From the NCBI GenBank assembly GCA_018334835.1, contig JAGXLF010000010.1:1-36631 (forward strand): a stretch of DNA of 36,631 nucleotides, written 5' to 3'. The number at the start of each line of letters is the position of its first letter. The first letter of the stretch is position 1. This DNA comes from Thermoplasmatota archaeon. GTDB lineage: Archaea > Thermoplasmatota > Thermoplasmata > Halarchaeoplasmatales > Halarchaeoplasmataceae. This document shows, piece by piece, positions 17,202-27,422 of the stretch. The notes below the pieces were generated by a model. It saw nothing but the letters and a program-made list of their open reading frames with translations, had not been told where the DNA came from and made no database searches. The translations under genes were made by a program, and so were the position numbers.

Positions 17202-18209
17202 TTAAAGGATCTCGTCTAGAGTTTCTAGAAAATGATCATTAGTTTCTCTGTCTCCAACTGTTATCCTGACGTGGTCCTCAAGTCTTGGTTCTTCAAAGGT
17301 TCTTATCCTGATACCCCGTTCGAGAAGCTCTTGATATAATTCAGAAGCTTCTATGAAAGCGGGTTTTTTGCAGAGCAAAAAGTTCGTATCTGAAGGCAAA
17401 GGATTGAAACTCCTATCGTCTAACTCATCAGAGAGTCTCTCTCTTTCTTCGATAGTCTTATTTATCGATTTTTCTACCTGAGATTTTTTTTCTAATGCAG
17501 ACAGAGCGACCTCTGAAGACACACTATTGACATTATAAGGGAGCATATTTTCTAGATATTCTACACCCTTCTCCGCTGACATCAAAGCATATCCTACTCT
17601 AATCCCTGCAAGACCCCAGGCCTTCGAAAATGTCCTAACAATGATCAAATTATCGTATTCTTCAATGAGAGAGATGTGATCCCGTTCTGAATATTCTACA
17701 TACGCCTCATCTATCACAGCGAGTTCAACATTCTCGAGTATAGTTATGATCTTTTTGCGCTTTACATGTAAACCGGATGGATTGTTAGGAGAACAAACAA
17801 GAACCGCTTCAACTTCGTTCAAATAATCGATCTTCGAAGGAAGAGTGAAATCCGGGTCTAATGGGATCTCAATAGCCTTTCTATCATTGCGTGAAGCGAA
17901 AAAGGAATACATCTCATAAGAAGGATGGAAGTAACCTAAGGTACTATCCTTGGGAACAAACGTTTTACAGATAGTATCGAGCACTGCATCAGACCCGTTA
18001 TCTACCACGACCTGTTCGTGATTCAACCCATGAAAATCAGCGAGACATCTTTTCAATTCTGTTGAAGTGGGGGAGGGGTAATTTCTGAGAGAGAAATATA
18101 ACTCATCTTTGATATCCTCGTAATACTCCTCAGGTAGCAAAAGGTTTTCATTTGAATCGAGTGGGACTTCGGAACCTTTCTCAGGATAGGATATGCCCAT
18201 ATAACTCAC
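17202..18209 (-). CDS. hisC: Histidinol-phosphate aminotransferase
   Basis: A fold-type I PLP enzyme that converts imidazole acetol phosphate and glutamate to histidinol phosphate in histidine synthesis; relatives also transaminate aromatic amino acids. Visible features are DSNENLLLPE near the N-terminus, NYPSPTSTEL, the cofactor-binding CSPNNPSG, AVIDEAYVEY and the Schiff-base lysine in RTFSKAWGLAGIRVGY, with the C-terminal RITVG. Length 335 aa is typical. A TATA-like TTTATTAA is 20-30 bases upstream and no ribosome site is seen, so a leaderless GTG or ATG (18200) start is likely. No other his genes are adjacent. Confidence 0.88.
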   Translation of the reverse strand: MSYMGISYPEKGSEVPLDSNENLLLPEEYYEDIKDELYFSLRNYPSPTSTELKRCLADFHGLNHEQVVVDNGSDAVLDTICKTFVPKDSTLGYFHPSYEMYSFFASRNDRKAIEIPLDPDFTLPSKIDYLNEVEAVLVCSPNNPSGLHVKRKKIITILENVELAVIDEAYVEYSERDHISLIEEYDNLIIVRTFSKAWGLAGIRVGYALMSAEKGVEYLENMLPYNVNSVSSEVALSALEKKSQVEKSINKTIEERERLSDELDDRSFNPLPSDTNFLLCKKPAFIEASELYQELLERGIRIRTFEEPRLEDHVRITVGDRETNDHFLETLDEIL

Positions 18210-18282
18210 AGAATAGTATTGAAAAGCAGTTTTAATAAATTAACGTTCGAGAGTATAAGAGACAGATAAGGAAAGGTGTTTA

Positions 18283-20472
18283 TCAGTGATAAGCTCTTGG
18301 TCTATCGCTTACATCTCTAGTTTCCTCACTTTCCTCCTTCTTCTTCTTGACCTTTTCGAACGCTTCTTCGAAGTGTTTCTGTTTTATAGTGCTCTTCTCT
18401 ACGTCTTCTTCGTCTTCTCCTTTTCCACTTTGGACCACTTCTCGGATAGAAAGCATAACTGCTTCATTACATATGGAGGCTATATCAGCTCCGCTCATAT
18501 CCTTCGTCTTCTTAGCCAATTCGTTGAAGTCGACTTCGCTGTCAATCGGTCTTTCCCTGGTGTGGATATCAAATATCTCTTTTCTAGTTTCTTCGTCCGG
18601 CAAATCTACACTGATATTTCTGTCAAATCTGCCTGGCCTCAACAGTGCTGGATCTATAAGTTCAGGCCTGTTCGTCGCGCCTATAACGATAACATCATGC
18701 AGTGCCTCGAGACCATCTAATTCAGTCAACAATTGAGATATAACTCTCTCTGAAACATTGGAATCGGAACTACTCCCTCTTTCGGGAGCTAATGCATCGA
18801 TCTCATCGAAGAACACTATAGTCGGTGCAGCCTGTCTGGCTTTTCTAAAAGTTTCTCTAACAGCTTTCTCGCTTTCACCGACCCATTTAGAAAAAAATTC
18901 TGGTCCTTTTACGGATATGAAGTTAGCGTCGCTCTCGTTTGCGACCGCCTTTGCTATCAATGTCTTTCCGGTGCCAGGTGGACCTTTCAATAGGATACCT
19001 TTAGGAACCTCAGCTTCCATGTGATCAAATAGATCTTCGTACTGTAAGGGCCATTCTACTGCTTCTCTCAGTTCCTGTTTTGCTTCTTCCAGTCCGCCGA
19101 CATCTTCCCAGGTAACATCTGGCGTCTCTATGACCACCTCTCTCATCGCCGAAGGTTCCATCTCTCTGAGAGCCTGATTTATATGCTTGTTTCTGACTTC
19201 TAGATCTTCTAACACCTCGGAAGGGATCTGTTCAGCCTCGAGATCTATATCGGGCAATACGTCTCTGAGTGCGTTCATAGCTGATTCCTTGGCAAGAGCC
19301 TCTATATCGGCACCTACAAAACCGTGGGTGTGAGAGGCTAAATCTTCTAGGTCGATGTCATCAGAAAGAGGCATGCCTCTAGTGTGTATTTCGAGGATCT
19401 CTTTTCTACCGTCTCTATCGGGCATGCCTATCTCAATCTCTCTATCAAACCTGCCAGGTCTCCGCAAAGCGGGATCTAAAGCATGAGCTCTGTTGGTCGC
19501 TCCTATAACTATCACTTTTCCCCTTGCTTGTAGACCATCCATCAAAGAAAGAAGCTGTGCAACGACTCTTCTTTCAGTCTCACCGGAGACTTCGTCCCTC
19601 TTCGGGGCGATTGAGTCTAACTCATCGATGAATATTATCGATGGTTGGTTTTCTTCCGCTTCTTCAAAGATCTCTCTTAATCGGCCTTCACTCTCGCCAT
19701 AATATTTAGACATTATCTCAGGTCCACTTATAGTGAAAAAGTTCGCATCTGTCTCGCTCGCGACGGCTTTAGCCATCAAGGTTTTACCCGTACCTGGAGG
19801 GCCCTGAAGCAGCACTCCTTTAGGAGCTTCTACACCAACTTTGTCAAAAAGTTCTGGATGTCTCAAGGGGAGTTCTACCATTTCTCTGACCCTCTCGACT
19901 TCTTCGTTGAGACCTCCGATGTCTTCATAAGAGACCCTAGGTGCTCTAGTGACCTCTTCTTTACTGATAGGTTTTTCCGAGATAGTAACTGTAGTTGTTT
20001 CAGGTTTTATGATTACGGCCTTTTTAGAGGGTGAGAACGATTTTACGACTAACTCTATCTTGTTGCCCATTATATTGAGAGTTATAGTATCTCCTTTAGT
20101 GATAGGTCTGTCTCTCAAAGCCTGTTTTCTCAGATATTCTTCTCCACCCATCAATCTTACAGGTTGTGTAGGAGCAAAAGTGACCTTGTTAGCGGGTACC
20201 GTGTCCACTTTCTCGATACCCACTTTTTCATCTATTTTCACTTTTGCATTTCTTCTGGTAGGACCATCTATCCTGATAATTCCCGTATTTCTATCGCTCT
20301 CATCACCCGCCCAAACTTTCGCGGCGGTAATGTCGTCCCCATGGATAAGAATGATATCTCCGCTTTTGAGACCTAATTTTTCTTTGACCTCAGGATCGAT
20401 TCTAGCCAACCCTCTTCCGACATCACTTGACTGTGCCTCTGCTACTTTCAGTACTTTTTCGTTCCCTTTCAT
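18283..20472 (-). CDS. Cdc48/VAT-type double AAA+ ATPase
   Basis: The archaeal p97 homologue, a hexameric ATPase that unfolds proteins and feeds the proteasome. The N-domain (residues 1-175) begins with the double-psi barrel ([17 protein letters not shown]). D1 has Walker A GPPGTGKT at 224-231 and Walker B FIDELDS; D2 has a second GPPGTGKT near 500 and FFDEIDA, with arginine fingers in RRPGRFDRE and LRPGRFDRN. The last three residues, Ala-Tyr-His, resemble the HbYX tail that docks on 20S proteasomes. AGGTGA precedes the ATG. The gene is divergent from the DUF4010 gene. Confidence 0.96.
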   Translation of the reverse strand: MKGNEKVLKVAEAQSSDVGRGLARIDPEVKEKLGLKSGDIILIHGDDITAAKVWAGDESDRNTGIIRIDGPTRRNAKVKIDEKVGIEKVDTVPANKVTFAPTQPVRLMGGEEYLRKQALRDRPITKGDTITLNIMGNKIELVVKSFSPSKKAVIIKPETTTVTISEKPISKEEVTRAPRVSYEDIGGLNEEVERVREMVELPLRHPELFDKVGVEAPKGVLLQGPPGTGKTLMAKAVASETDANFFTISGPEIMSKYYGESEGRLREIFEEAEENQPSIIFIDELDSIAPKRDEVSGETERRVVAQLLSLMDGLQARGKVIVIGATNRAHALDPALRRPGRFDREIEIGMPDRDGRKEILEIHTRGMPLSDDIDLEDLASHTHGFVGADIEALAKESAMNALRDVLPDIDLEAEQIPSEVLEDLEVRNKHINQALREMEPSAMREVVIETPDVTWEDVGGLEEAKQELREAVEWPLQYEDLFDHMEAEVPKGILLKGPPGTGKTLIAKAVANESDANFISVKGPEFFSKWVGESEKAVRETFRKARQAAPTIVFFDEIDALAPERGSSSDSNVSERVISQLLTELDGLEALHDVIVIGATNRPELIDPALLRPGRFDRNISVDLPDEETRKEIFDIHTRERPIDSEVDFNELAKKTKDMSGADIASICNEAVMLSIREVVQSGKGEDEEDVEKSTIKQKHFEEAFEKVKKKKEESEETRDVSDRPRAYH

Positions 20473-20558
20473 GTTTTTTCACCTATAAACTATACAAAGT
20501 TATGTTGTTATATTCTTGTTGTAAAGATATGTTTAAGAGATATTTAAAGCTTTCGTAT

Positions 20559-20579
20559 ACCGCTGTCACTTTAAGCGGT
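20559..20579. promoter_or_regulatory. Inverted repeat at the predicted start of the DUF4010 transcript
   Basis: Perfect 6-bp arms ACCGCT and AGCGGT with a 9-bp spacer lie in the 152-bp region between cdc48 and the DUF4010 gene. A TATA-like ATATTTAAA at 20540-20548 puts the plus-strand transcription start inside the repeat. It may be an operator or a leader hairpin. Confidence 0.4.
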
Positions 20580-20624
20580 CAGAATCAAAAAAACTATACT
20601 TCCATCTACCTATTATCCAATCAA

Positions 20625-21899
20625 ATGGTTATCTCACTAACACATATTATTTCTTTCCTATCAGCCGTCCTTATAGGATTGATTACCGGCTTAGAGAGGA
20701 CAAGTAGAGCATCGAAGGAAGATGAGATCAAAGGAGCTGGTATACGGACTTTTGCCCTGGTCTCAATGGTAGGTTTTTTAGTCACTTTTGTCTTTAAAAA
20801 CGAAGTAGAATTATTGCTGATCACAGTTCTGATATTTTCTTTTCTTTTCATCTCTCTTCCGATCTTACGGAGGATAAAGGGTTCAACAGGATTGACAACT
20901 TCTAACGCGTTACTATTAGTTTTCTTAATCGGGATGATCTTTGGACTCGGTCGGCCTATATTAGGGGTTGTAAGTGGAATATCCTTATTGATCTTAACTT
21001 CATCAAAAAGTATACTCCATAATTTTGCCGATGTTTTATCAAAAAAGGATCTGATGAGCGCCGTTCGTTTTTTGATCGTTGCTATTATACTAGTACCGAT
21101 CATATATGCGTTAGGTCCGATACATCCTCTTATAGGTCCAGGTAGAGTATTTGACCCACTCCAAGCTCTGATGATGGTACTCTTTGTTTCTAGCATATCT
21201 TTCCTGAGTTACGTCGTGATGAAGGTTCTAGGACCCGGGAAAGGATTACAAATATCCGGTTTTATAGGAGGTTTGGTGAGCTCTGCCGCAGCTACGGCTT
21301 CAATATCAGAAAAATGTGAAAATATCACAGGAGAATTGAATAGCCCTGGGGTCAGTATCCTCCTTGCCAACACATCCATGTTCATCAAAGATTATGTCAT
21401 AATATTCACGGTGGCCGGTTATGTTTTGGCTAGAGACTTTTTCTTGCCGATAATTTTGTTATTGTTCGTGACGGGAACATTTATTTTGTTTTTCAGGAAA
21501 AAAAGAGATCTTATGAGCACTAACTCAGATTCTCTAGAGATAGATTTGGGCACTCCATTTGCATTGATGCCCGCAGTTAAATTTGCGATACTTTTCAGTC
21601 TAATTTGGGTTTCAAGTTATCTTTTACAGAACTACCTCGGTGGAACCGGAGTCTATATGGTATCTATCGGTGGCTTGATCTCGACTACGTCCGTTTCTGC
21701 TTCTATATCATCACTATATATTGCGGGTGAAATAGGAGCTTTGACAGCTTTATCAACGATGTTACTTGCCTTCGGACTCGGATCCATATCTAAGGTATTG
21801 ATCGTCAGAGCATATAACAAACGACTAGCGGAGAAGGTCACCTTCCCGATGCTTGCTTTAGGCACCATATCATTTATATTAGTGCTCCTGTTAAATTAA
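20625..21899 (+). CDS. MgtC/SapB-N plus DUF4010 membrane protein
   Basis: A polytopic membrane protein (425 aa, about 12 hydrophobic helices). The N-terminal part has the MgtC/SapB-type signature LIGLITGLERTSR followed by GAGIRTFALVSMVG. The rest matches DUF4010, including GFIGGLVSSAAATASISE and a similar repeated GGLISTTSVSASISSL. MgtC domains are tied to magnesium or virulence phenotypes in bacteria, but the transport or regulatory role of this fusion is not established. The frame opens 66 codons upstream through low-complexity sequence, yet ATG 20625 begins the conserved region. No ribosome site is clear. Confidence 0.85.
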   Translation: MVISLTHIISFLSAVLIGLITGLERTSRASKEDEIKGAGIRTFALVSMVGFLVTFVFKNEVELLLITVLIFSFLFISLPILRRIKGSTGLTTSNALLLVFLIGMIFGLGRPILGVVSGISLLILTSSKSILHNFADVLSKKDLMSAVRFLIVAIILVPIIYALGPIHPLIGPGRVFDPLQALMMVLFVSSISFLSYVVMKVLGPGKGLQISGFIGGLVSSAAATASISEKCENITGELNSPGVSILLANTSMFIKDYVIIFTVAGYVLARDFFLPIILLLFVTGTFILFFRKKRDLMSTNSDSLEIDLGTPFALMPAVKFAILFSLIWVSSYLLQNYLGGTGVYMVSIGGLISTTSVSASISSLYIAGEIGALTALSTMLLAFGLGSISKVLIVRAYNKRLAEKVTFPMLALGTISFILVLLLN

Positions 21900-21952
21900 A
21901 CGTAAAACGGGAAAAGCTAATAAACATGAAAGACAAAGGAGTGTGTGGTTAG

Positions 21953-23485
21953 ATGATAAGTACGGGCGTTCTCTATGCGCTGATCCTGATCTTTGGGTTC
22001 ATAGGCATTATGGTTCTCTTAGATAAGTTTGACCTTTTAGAACCTCTAAGCATGGAGCTTTCTGGCCCCTTTTTGATGTGGAAGACTAAAAGAGGTAGAG
22101 ATCTCATAGATAGGATAGCTGAAAAAAAGCGTTTTTGGGAGATTTACGGCAGTATCGGGATAGTCCTAGTTGCTATAGCGATGGTCATCATCTTCATCAT
22201 GGTGGCTTTCAACGCTTATGTAGCAACACAAATTCCCGCCGAGCAGGCTCCTCAGGCCGACGAAATTCTCGTTATACCTGGTATAAATCCCTTCATACCT
22301 ATAGGCTACGGTATTTTGAGCTTGGCCGTGGGGATAATAGTACATGAATTCTCACATGGAATACTTTCAAGAGTAGCGGATGTGGACATCAAGTCCCTTG
22401 GACTGATATTCATTGTAGTTCCTCTGGGCGCCTTTGTGGAACCTGATGAGGACCAGTTGGAAAAAACTGAAAGGATAAAAAGAGATAGGATGTACGCCGC
22501 TGGAGCGACTTCTAATATAATATTAGCTATAATTCTTGTCATTATATTCTCGACTATTTTTATGGGATCTGTCTCAACGAGAGAAGATGGACCGATGATA
22601 ATGAACATCGCCAAGGGCTCGCCGGCAGATGAAGCAGGTATGAGTCTACATAAACAGATATGGAGTATTGAAGGTAATAGGACCAAAGATCAGGATGATC
22701 TAAACTCAATAAATATCCAACCCAATAAAACAGTGAAGGTAACCGTTTTGAAGGGTAAGGAATTCCACACTTATAATGTAACTGCCGGTCTCGTGATCAC
22801 AGGTATTTTGAAAGACTATCCCGCCCACGATGCCGGACTTAAGAGCGGAGACATAATAAGCGAAGTGGACGGAGAACTTATTAAAAACAGTAATGATCTC
22901 AGTTCTTTACTAGCTAAAAAAGACGACGATGACGAATTGAATATCACGTATCACAGGAAAGAGGATGGAGAATACAGGGAACAGGATTCTGTCAACCTGA
23001 CGTTAAAAAATGGAAGGATCGGTATCAATATGGGTTATCTCGGTGTTACTACTCAAGAGGGGGATTGGTTGATACAATTATTATCTAAGCCCCTGTCCGG
23101 TGCGGAGACAGGTACTGAGTTGCTCCAAAATGCCGCTAGCTACATAGCCATGCCATTATTTGGATTGTCTCCAGTACCCGAAGAGATCGTCGAACAGTAC
23201 GAAGTAAACGGTCCTCTGTCTATCCTGCCTTCTAGTTCGTTTTGGACTATAGCAAATTCACTATACTGGATATTCTGGTTGAATATCCTTTTAGGTTTGT
23301 TCAACGCCCTGCCGGCCATCCCATTAGATGGTGGGCATCTCTTTAGAGATTGGATCAAGGGACTATCCGAAGGATTGGGTCTCAATGAAGAAATCGGAGA
23401 AAAAGTGTCCTCAGGGATGAGCTACGCTCTGGCTTTACTTGTCCTTTTCCTTCTGATGTGGTCCATGATAGGTCCTAGGATATGA
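21953..23485 (+). CDS. Site-2-type membrane metalloprotease with two PDZ domains
   Basis: An M50 intramembrane zinc protease. The zinc motif HEFSH (H131, E132, H135) lies in a membrane helix, and the third ligand is in NALPAIPLDGGH near the C-terminus. Between them two PDZ-like segments are seen (KGSPADEAGM and [20 protein letters not shown]). Six or more membrane helices are evident. Such proteases release membrane-bound regulators or clear membrane fragments. AAGGAG lies 11 bases before the ATG. The neighbours give no substrate. Activity is likely because all ligands are intact. Confidence 0.92.
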   Translation: MISTGVLYALILIFGFIGIMVLLDKFDLLEPLSMELSGPFLMWKTKRGRDLIDRIAEKKRFWEIYGSIGIVLVAIAMVIIFIMVAFNAYVATQIPAEQAPQADEILVIPGINPFIPIGYGILSLAVGIIVHEFSHGILSRVADVDIKSLGLIFIVVPLGAFVEPDEDQLEKTERIKRDRMYAAGATSNIILAIILVIIFSTIFMGSVSTREDGPMIMNIAKGSPADEAGMSLHKQIWSIEGNRTKDQDDLNSINIQPNKTVKVTVLKGKEFHTYNVTAGLVITGILKDYPAHDAGLKSGDIISEVDGELIKNSNDLSSLLAKKDDDDELNITYHRKEDGEYREQDSVNLTLKNGRIGINMGYLGVTTQEGDWLIQLLSKPLSGAETGTELLQNAASYIAMPLFGLSPVPEEIVEQYEVNGPLSILPSSSFWTIANSLYWIFWLNILLGLFNALPAIPLDGGHLFRDWIKGLSEGLGLNEEIGEKVSSGMSYALALLVLFLLMWSMIGPRI

Positions 23486-23529
23486 ACTCCGAAATTTTTT
23501 ATGTTTAGCCTGAGTTGAGGTAAAACGCC

Positions 23530-24948
23530 ATGTTATCTTACAAAGAAGTTCCAGTAATGGATAAAAATTCAGAATATAGAGGGGTTCCTCCCGAGGAACT
23601 GATGGAGAACGCTGGTAGAAGACTGGCAGAAGCTATCACGAAAAAATTTTCTGAAAGACCTGTCCTTTTCATCTGTGGAACCGGAAATAATGGAGGAGAC
23701 GCTTATGTCGCTGCCCGATATTTGACGAAAGAATGGGACAAAACCAAGGTAAAGATCTATCTTGTGAGGGGTGAAGAAGATATAAGGAGTGATATAGCTA
23801 GAAAAAATTTCGAACAACTAGACTGCAAGATAAAAGACGAAATCATTTGGTCTGAGATCGGAAGAAAAACTATACTAGTAGATGCGCTGCTCGGCACGGG
23901 AGTGAAAGGAAAGATCAGACAACCATACAGAGGAATCATAGAAAACATCAATGAGGTGGAGAATCCAGTAATTTCTGTGGACGTACCTAGTGGTCTGGGA
24001 TCAGATATGTCAGTACGTCCAGACTTGACTGTTACTTTTCAGGACAAAAAGGAAGGCATGTCCGTTGAAAATTCCGGAGAAATAGAGGTGGTAGATATAG
24101 GTGTCCCAAAGGAGGCGTTGACCCACACAGGGCCCGGAGAGATGTTACTGTATCCAAAATCAAAAGAGGACTCACACAAAGGAGAAAACGGTGAACTGTT
24201 GATAGTTGGAGGAGGGCCTTATACAGGAGCACCAACACTAGCCGCAATGGCTGCCTACCGCACAGGCGTCGATCTGGTTCATTTGATGGTTCCAGCATCG
24301 ATCTCAGAGGTAGTATCTGGATACTCACCTAATTTTCTTGTTCATCCTCTTGAGGGAGAACATCTAGTGGAGAACCACATCGATAAGATCTTGAAACTAT
24401 CTAGGGAATGCGATTCGATCATCATCGGACCTGGCCTAGGCGAAGATAAAAGAACTCTAGATACGGTTTCGAAGTTAGTCGGGGAATTAGATATTCCAAT
24501 GCTGATAGATGCGGACGGATTGAAAGCGATCCGGGATGGAAAAACTGAGTTCTCCCCCAATGTCGTACTAACACCTCACAGGCAGGAATTCGAGATGTTA
24601 GCCGATGATAAAGAAAAAGATAGAGAACTGCAGAGAAGAGCGGATGACTTTGCGAAAAGAAATTCTGTAGTGCTTGTTGTGAAGGGGAAGGTGGACTACA
24701 TAACAGATGGAGAAAGATATAGATGGAATGATTTCGGAAACGAGGGCATGACTGTAGGAGGAACGGGTGATACATTGTCAGGTGTTATAGGAGGACTGAT
24801 GAGTAAAAGATTAGAACCTTTCAATTCTGCTAGGCTCGGAACATACATGACCTGTAGAGCCGGAGATATAGCTTTCGAAGAGTTGAGATGGGGGCTCACG
24901 CCTGTAGATATCACAAAGAGAATACCAAAAACTTTCAAGGACCAATAA
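23530..24948 (+). CDS. nnr: Bifunctional NAD(P)H-hydrate epimerase and ADP-dependent dehydratase
   Basis: A metabolite-repair enzyme that restores NADH and NADPH damaged by hydration. The N-terminal YjeF domain (1-210) epimerises the R-hydrate and shows GTGNNGGDAYVAARYL, DALLGTGVKG and SVDVPSGLGSD. The C-terminal ribokinase-like domain (about 215-472) dehydrates the S-form using ADP and shows GGGPYTGAPTLAA, GPGLGED, DADGLKA, LTPHRQEFEML and the catalytic GGTGDTLSG. The fusion and its 472-aa length are standard. GAGGT precedes the ATG, with a T-rich TATA element further up. The upstream protease ends 44 bp away. Confidence 0.95.
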   Translation: MLSYKEVPVMDKNSEYRGVPPEELMENAGRRLAEAITKKFSERPVLFICGTGNNGGDAYVAARYLTKEWDKTKVKIYLVRGEEDIRSDIARKNFEQLDCKIKDEIIWSEIGRKTILVDALLGTGVKGKIRQPYRGIIENINEVENPVISVDVPSGLGSDMSVRPDLTVTFQDKKEGMSVENSGEIEVVDIGVPKEALTHTGPGEMLLYPKSKEDSHKGENGELLIVGGGPYTGAPTLAAMAAYRTGVDLVHLMVPASISEVVSGYSPNFLVHPLEGEHLVENHIDKILKLSRECDSIIIGPGLGEDKRTLDTVSKLVGELDIPMLIDADGLKAIRDGKTEFSPNVVLTPHRQEFEMLADDKEKDRELQRRADDFAKRNSVVLVVKGKVDYITDGERYRWNDFGNEGMTVGGTGDTLSGVIGGLMSKRLEPFNSARLGTYMTCRAGDIAFEELRWGLTPVDITKRIPKTFKDQ

Positions 24949-24992
24949 TTATTACTCATGAAGCGATCTAAACGATGCCCTGATGGCTAATT

Positions 24993-25000
24993 TTTTATAC
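24993..25000 (+). promoter_or_regulatory. TATA box for urocanate hydratase
   Basis: TTTTATAC lies 43-50 bases before the chosen ATG. It would give a leader of about 20 bases that contains the TAGGTG ribosome site. Confidence 0.45.
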
Positions 25001-25042
25001 TCTCTTCTTCTATAACCAAATAAAAGTAAATAGGTGTGTATG

Positions 25043-26689
25043 ATGACAGATATAAAGGCTCCTAGAGGATCAGAATTGACCTGTAAGGGTTGGAAACAAG
25101 AGGCGATGCTGAGACAGTTGAAAAATAATCTTGAGAACGCTGAAGACCCCGATAATCTGATAGTTTACGGAGGTTCCGGAAAAGCTGCGCGGAACTGGGA
25201 ATGTTATGATCAAATAGTTGAAAGCTTGAAAGAGTTGGAGAACGACGAGACCTTGCTGGTCCAAAGTGGAAAGCCTGTCGGAGTCTTCAAGACATATGAA
25301 AGATCACCTCGGGTATTGATCGCCAACTCCAATCTGGTCCCAAAATGGTCAAATTGGGATAAATTCTACGAGCTTGAGGATCTAGGTCTTATGATGTACG
25401 GACAGATGACCGCCGGGAGCTGGTGTTATATAGGAACACAAGGTATTATCCAGGGAACCTATGAGACTTTCGCTGCTGCGGCCCGAAAACATTACGATGG
25501 GGATTTAGAAGGTAAATTTTGCCTGAGTGGGGGACTTGGTGGTATGGGTGGTGCCCAGCCCCTCGCGATAAAGATGAACGGCGGAGTTGCTCTAGTAGTA
25601 GAGATAAATCCTGAGCGTGCAAAAAAGAGGTTGGATGCCGGTTACTGCGATGTCGTCCTTGAAGATCTAGATGAAGCACTGGAAGTCTGCAAAAATGCCA
25701 AAGAAGAAGGAGAAGCTAAAGCTGTAGGTTTGATCGGAAACACAGCCGAAACCCATCCTGAGATATTTGATAGAGGCATAAAACTAGATATGGTCACCGA
25801 TCAGACCAGCGCTCACGACGCTATGTCGTACTTCCCTAGAGGCATGACATTCCAAGAAGCTCTAGATCTTAAGGAATCCGATCCTGAAAAGTACAAGAAG
25901 AGAAGCATGAAGTCGATGAAACTGCACTGCAAAACTATGGTGAAGATGCAGAAAAAAGGTTCGATAGTTTTCGATTACGGCAACAATCTTAGAGGCCAGG
26001 CCTACGAGGCAGGCTTCGAAAACGCCTTCGAATATCCGGGTTTCGTCCCTGCTTACATTAGACCTATGTTCTGCGAGGGAAGAGGTCCCTTCAGGTGGAT
26101 AGCTCTATCCGGCGATCCAGAGGATATATTGAAGACCGATGAAGTGGTGAAAGAACTGTTTCCAGATAACGAACAGTTGGTTAATTGGATCGACCTAGCA
26201 GAGGAAAACTTGCCTTGGGAAGGTTTGCCTGCAAGAGTTTGTTGGCTCGGTTACGGAGAAAGAGAGAGGTTTGCTAAGCGGATAAACGAGATGGTCAAGA
26301 GCGGAGAGTTAAAGGCGCCTATCTCTATAACAAGGGATCACCTTGATACGGGAAGTGTAGCAAGTCCGAATAGAGAGACCGAAAACATGAAAGACGGAAG
26401 TGATGCGGTTGCTGATTGGCCCTTGTTGAACGCTCTCCTGAACACGAGTGCAGGTGCTGACAGCATCTCAATACATAACGGCGGCGGTGTCGGTATAGGC
26501 CTCTCTACACATGCTGGTATGGTCGTTGTTGCGGACGGCACAAAAGAATCTAAAGAAAACATAAAGAGGGTCTTCAAAACAGACCCTGGGATAGGTATTG
26601 TGAGACATGCCGATGCGGGTTACGAAAAAGCTAAGAATTTTGCAAGTGAAAACCAGATCAAGATTCCGATGATGGAAAAAGACGAGTGA
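25043..26689 (+). CDS. hutU: Urocanate hydratase
   Basis: Urocanase converts urocanate to 4-imidazolone-5-propionate, the second step of histidine degradation, using tightly bound NAD+ as an electrophile. Family blocks are plain: the N-terminal [41 protein letters not shown], the NAD-binding [18 protein letters not shown], the [14 protein letters not shown] segment bearing the essential cysteine, and [21 protein letters not shown]. From ATG 25043 the protein is 549 aa, close to bacterial enzymes. Start codons GTG 25034 and ATG 25040 are alternatives; TAGGTG at 25031-25036 fits 25043 best. Histidase and imidazolonepropionase are not adjacent. The partner FTCD lies 2.6 kb downstream on the other strand. 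Confidence 0.96.
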   Translation: MTDIKAPRGSELTCKGWKQEAMLRQLKNNLENAEDPDNLIVYGGSGKAARNWECYDQIVESLKELENDETLLVQSGKPVGVFKTYERSPRVLIANSNLVPKWSNWDKFYELEDLGLMMYGQMTAGSWCYIGTQGIIQGTYETFAAAARKHYDGDLEGKFCLSGGLGGMGGAQPLAIKMNGGVALVVEINPERAKKRLDAGYCDVVLEDLDEALEVCKNAKEEGEAKAVGLIGNTAETHPEIFDRGIKLDMVTDQTSAHDAMSYFPRGMTFQEALDLKESDPEKYKKRSMKSMKLHCKTMVKMQKKGSIVFDYGNNLRGQAYEAGFENAFEYPGFVPAYIRPMFCEGRGPFRWIALSGDPEDILKTDEVVKELFPDNEQLVNWIDLAEENLPWEGLPARVCWLGYGERERFAKRINEMVKSGELKAPISITRDHLDTGSVASPNRETENMKDGSDAVADWPLLNALLNTSAGADSISIHNGGGVGIGLSTHAGMVVVADGTKESKENIKRVFKTDPGIGIVRHADAGYEKAKNFASENQIKIPMMEKDE

Positions 26690-26769
26690 ATATCCCAGAA
26701 TCTAAAACTTTTCCTCCCTACAGGTTTTGAATTGGTATCCTCCGAAAAAGATTCAGTAGTGGTGATCAG

Positions 26770-27405
26770 ATGAGGAAAGAAAAAGAAATAGAAGTCATCT
26801 CTTTCGACATGGACGGTACCTTGATACCAAAAGATTTTGCAGACGACTTTTGGTTAAAAAAGATTCCACATCTTTATTCTCAAAAGACTAGCCTGCCCAA
26901 AAAAGAAGCCCGAGAAAGATTTATTGAAGAGTATGATGAGATGGGCAGAGACGATATCAGATGGTACGAACCTGAATATTGGTTCTCGAAATACGAATTG
27001 GAACAGGAACCCAGGGAGGTTCTGGAAAAACTTAGGACAAAATATGAACTCTATGATGACGCAAAAGAGGTCATAAAGAAACTTCACGAGAAATACTCGT
27101 TGATAATAATTTCAAACGGGATCAAGATGTTCATAGAAGTGGGTCTCGGAGGATTCCAAACCTATTTTACGGCTCTCTACTCGTCAGTATCTGATTTTAG
27201 AATGAGTAAAAAAACGCCTTGCTTATATAGAGAAATTTGTAAGAAACTCGATGTAGAGCCCGAGAAAGTGATACACGTGGGAGATGATCGTGAGAACGAT
27301 CATGTACCAGCTAAAAAGGCCGGGATGCGATCATACCTGGTGAGCCGAAATGAAAAAAACAATAATGAATTGAATGACCTTAGAGAATTGCTTGAAATAT
27401 TGTAA
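26770..27405 (+). CDS. HAD-superfamily phosphatase
   Basis: A haloacid dehalogenase-type hydrolase (211 aa) with a helical cap between motifs I and II. Motif I is FDMDGTL (D13 nucleophile, D15), motif II is IIISNG, motif III is the lysine in MSKKTP, and motif IV is HVGDDRENDHVPAKKAGM. This points to a small-molecule phosphatase of the phosphoglycolate-phosphatase / HAD-IA group; the substrate cannot be read. GGTGAT precedes the ATG. It starts 80 bp after hutU and could be read through from it. Confidence 0.88.
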   Translation: MRKEKEIEVISFDMDGTLIPKDFADDFWLKKIPHLYSQKTSLPKKEARERFIEEYDEMGRDDIRWYEPEYWFSKYELEQEPREVLEKLRTKYELYDDAKEVIKKLHEKYSLIIISNGIKMFIEVGLGGFQTYFTALYSSVSDFRMSKKTPCLYREICKKLDVEPEKVIHVGDDRENDHVPAKKAGMRSYLVSRNEKNNNELNDLRELLEIL

Positions 27406-27422
27406 GTGATTCATCAGATAAT

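Noticed and set aside
17202-18209. HisC as part of a histidine operon linked to hutU and ftcD
   Set aside because: It is a lone minus-strand gene with its own promoter, 7 kb from hutU, and acts in synthesis rather than breakdown.
20427-20624. A 66-codon upstream extension of the DUF4010 protein
   Set aside because: It overlaps the divergent cdc48 promoter and start, and the conserved MgtC-like sequence begins at the ATG at 20625.
24961-24985. Possible C/D-box small RNA before hutU (CTGA and ATGA-like words)
   Set aside because: There is no properly spaced set of C, D', C' and D boxes; chance words explain it.
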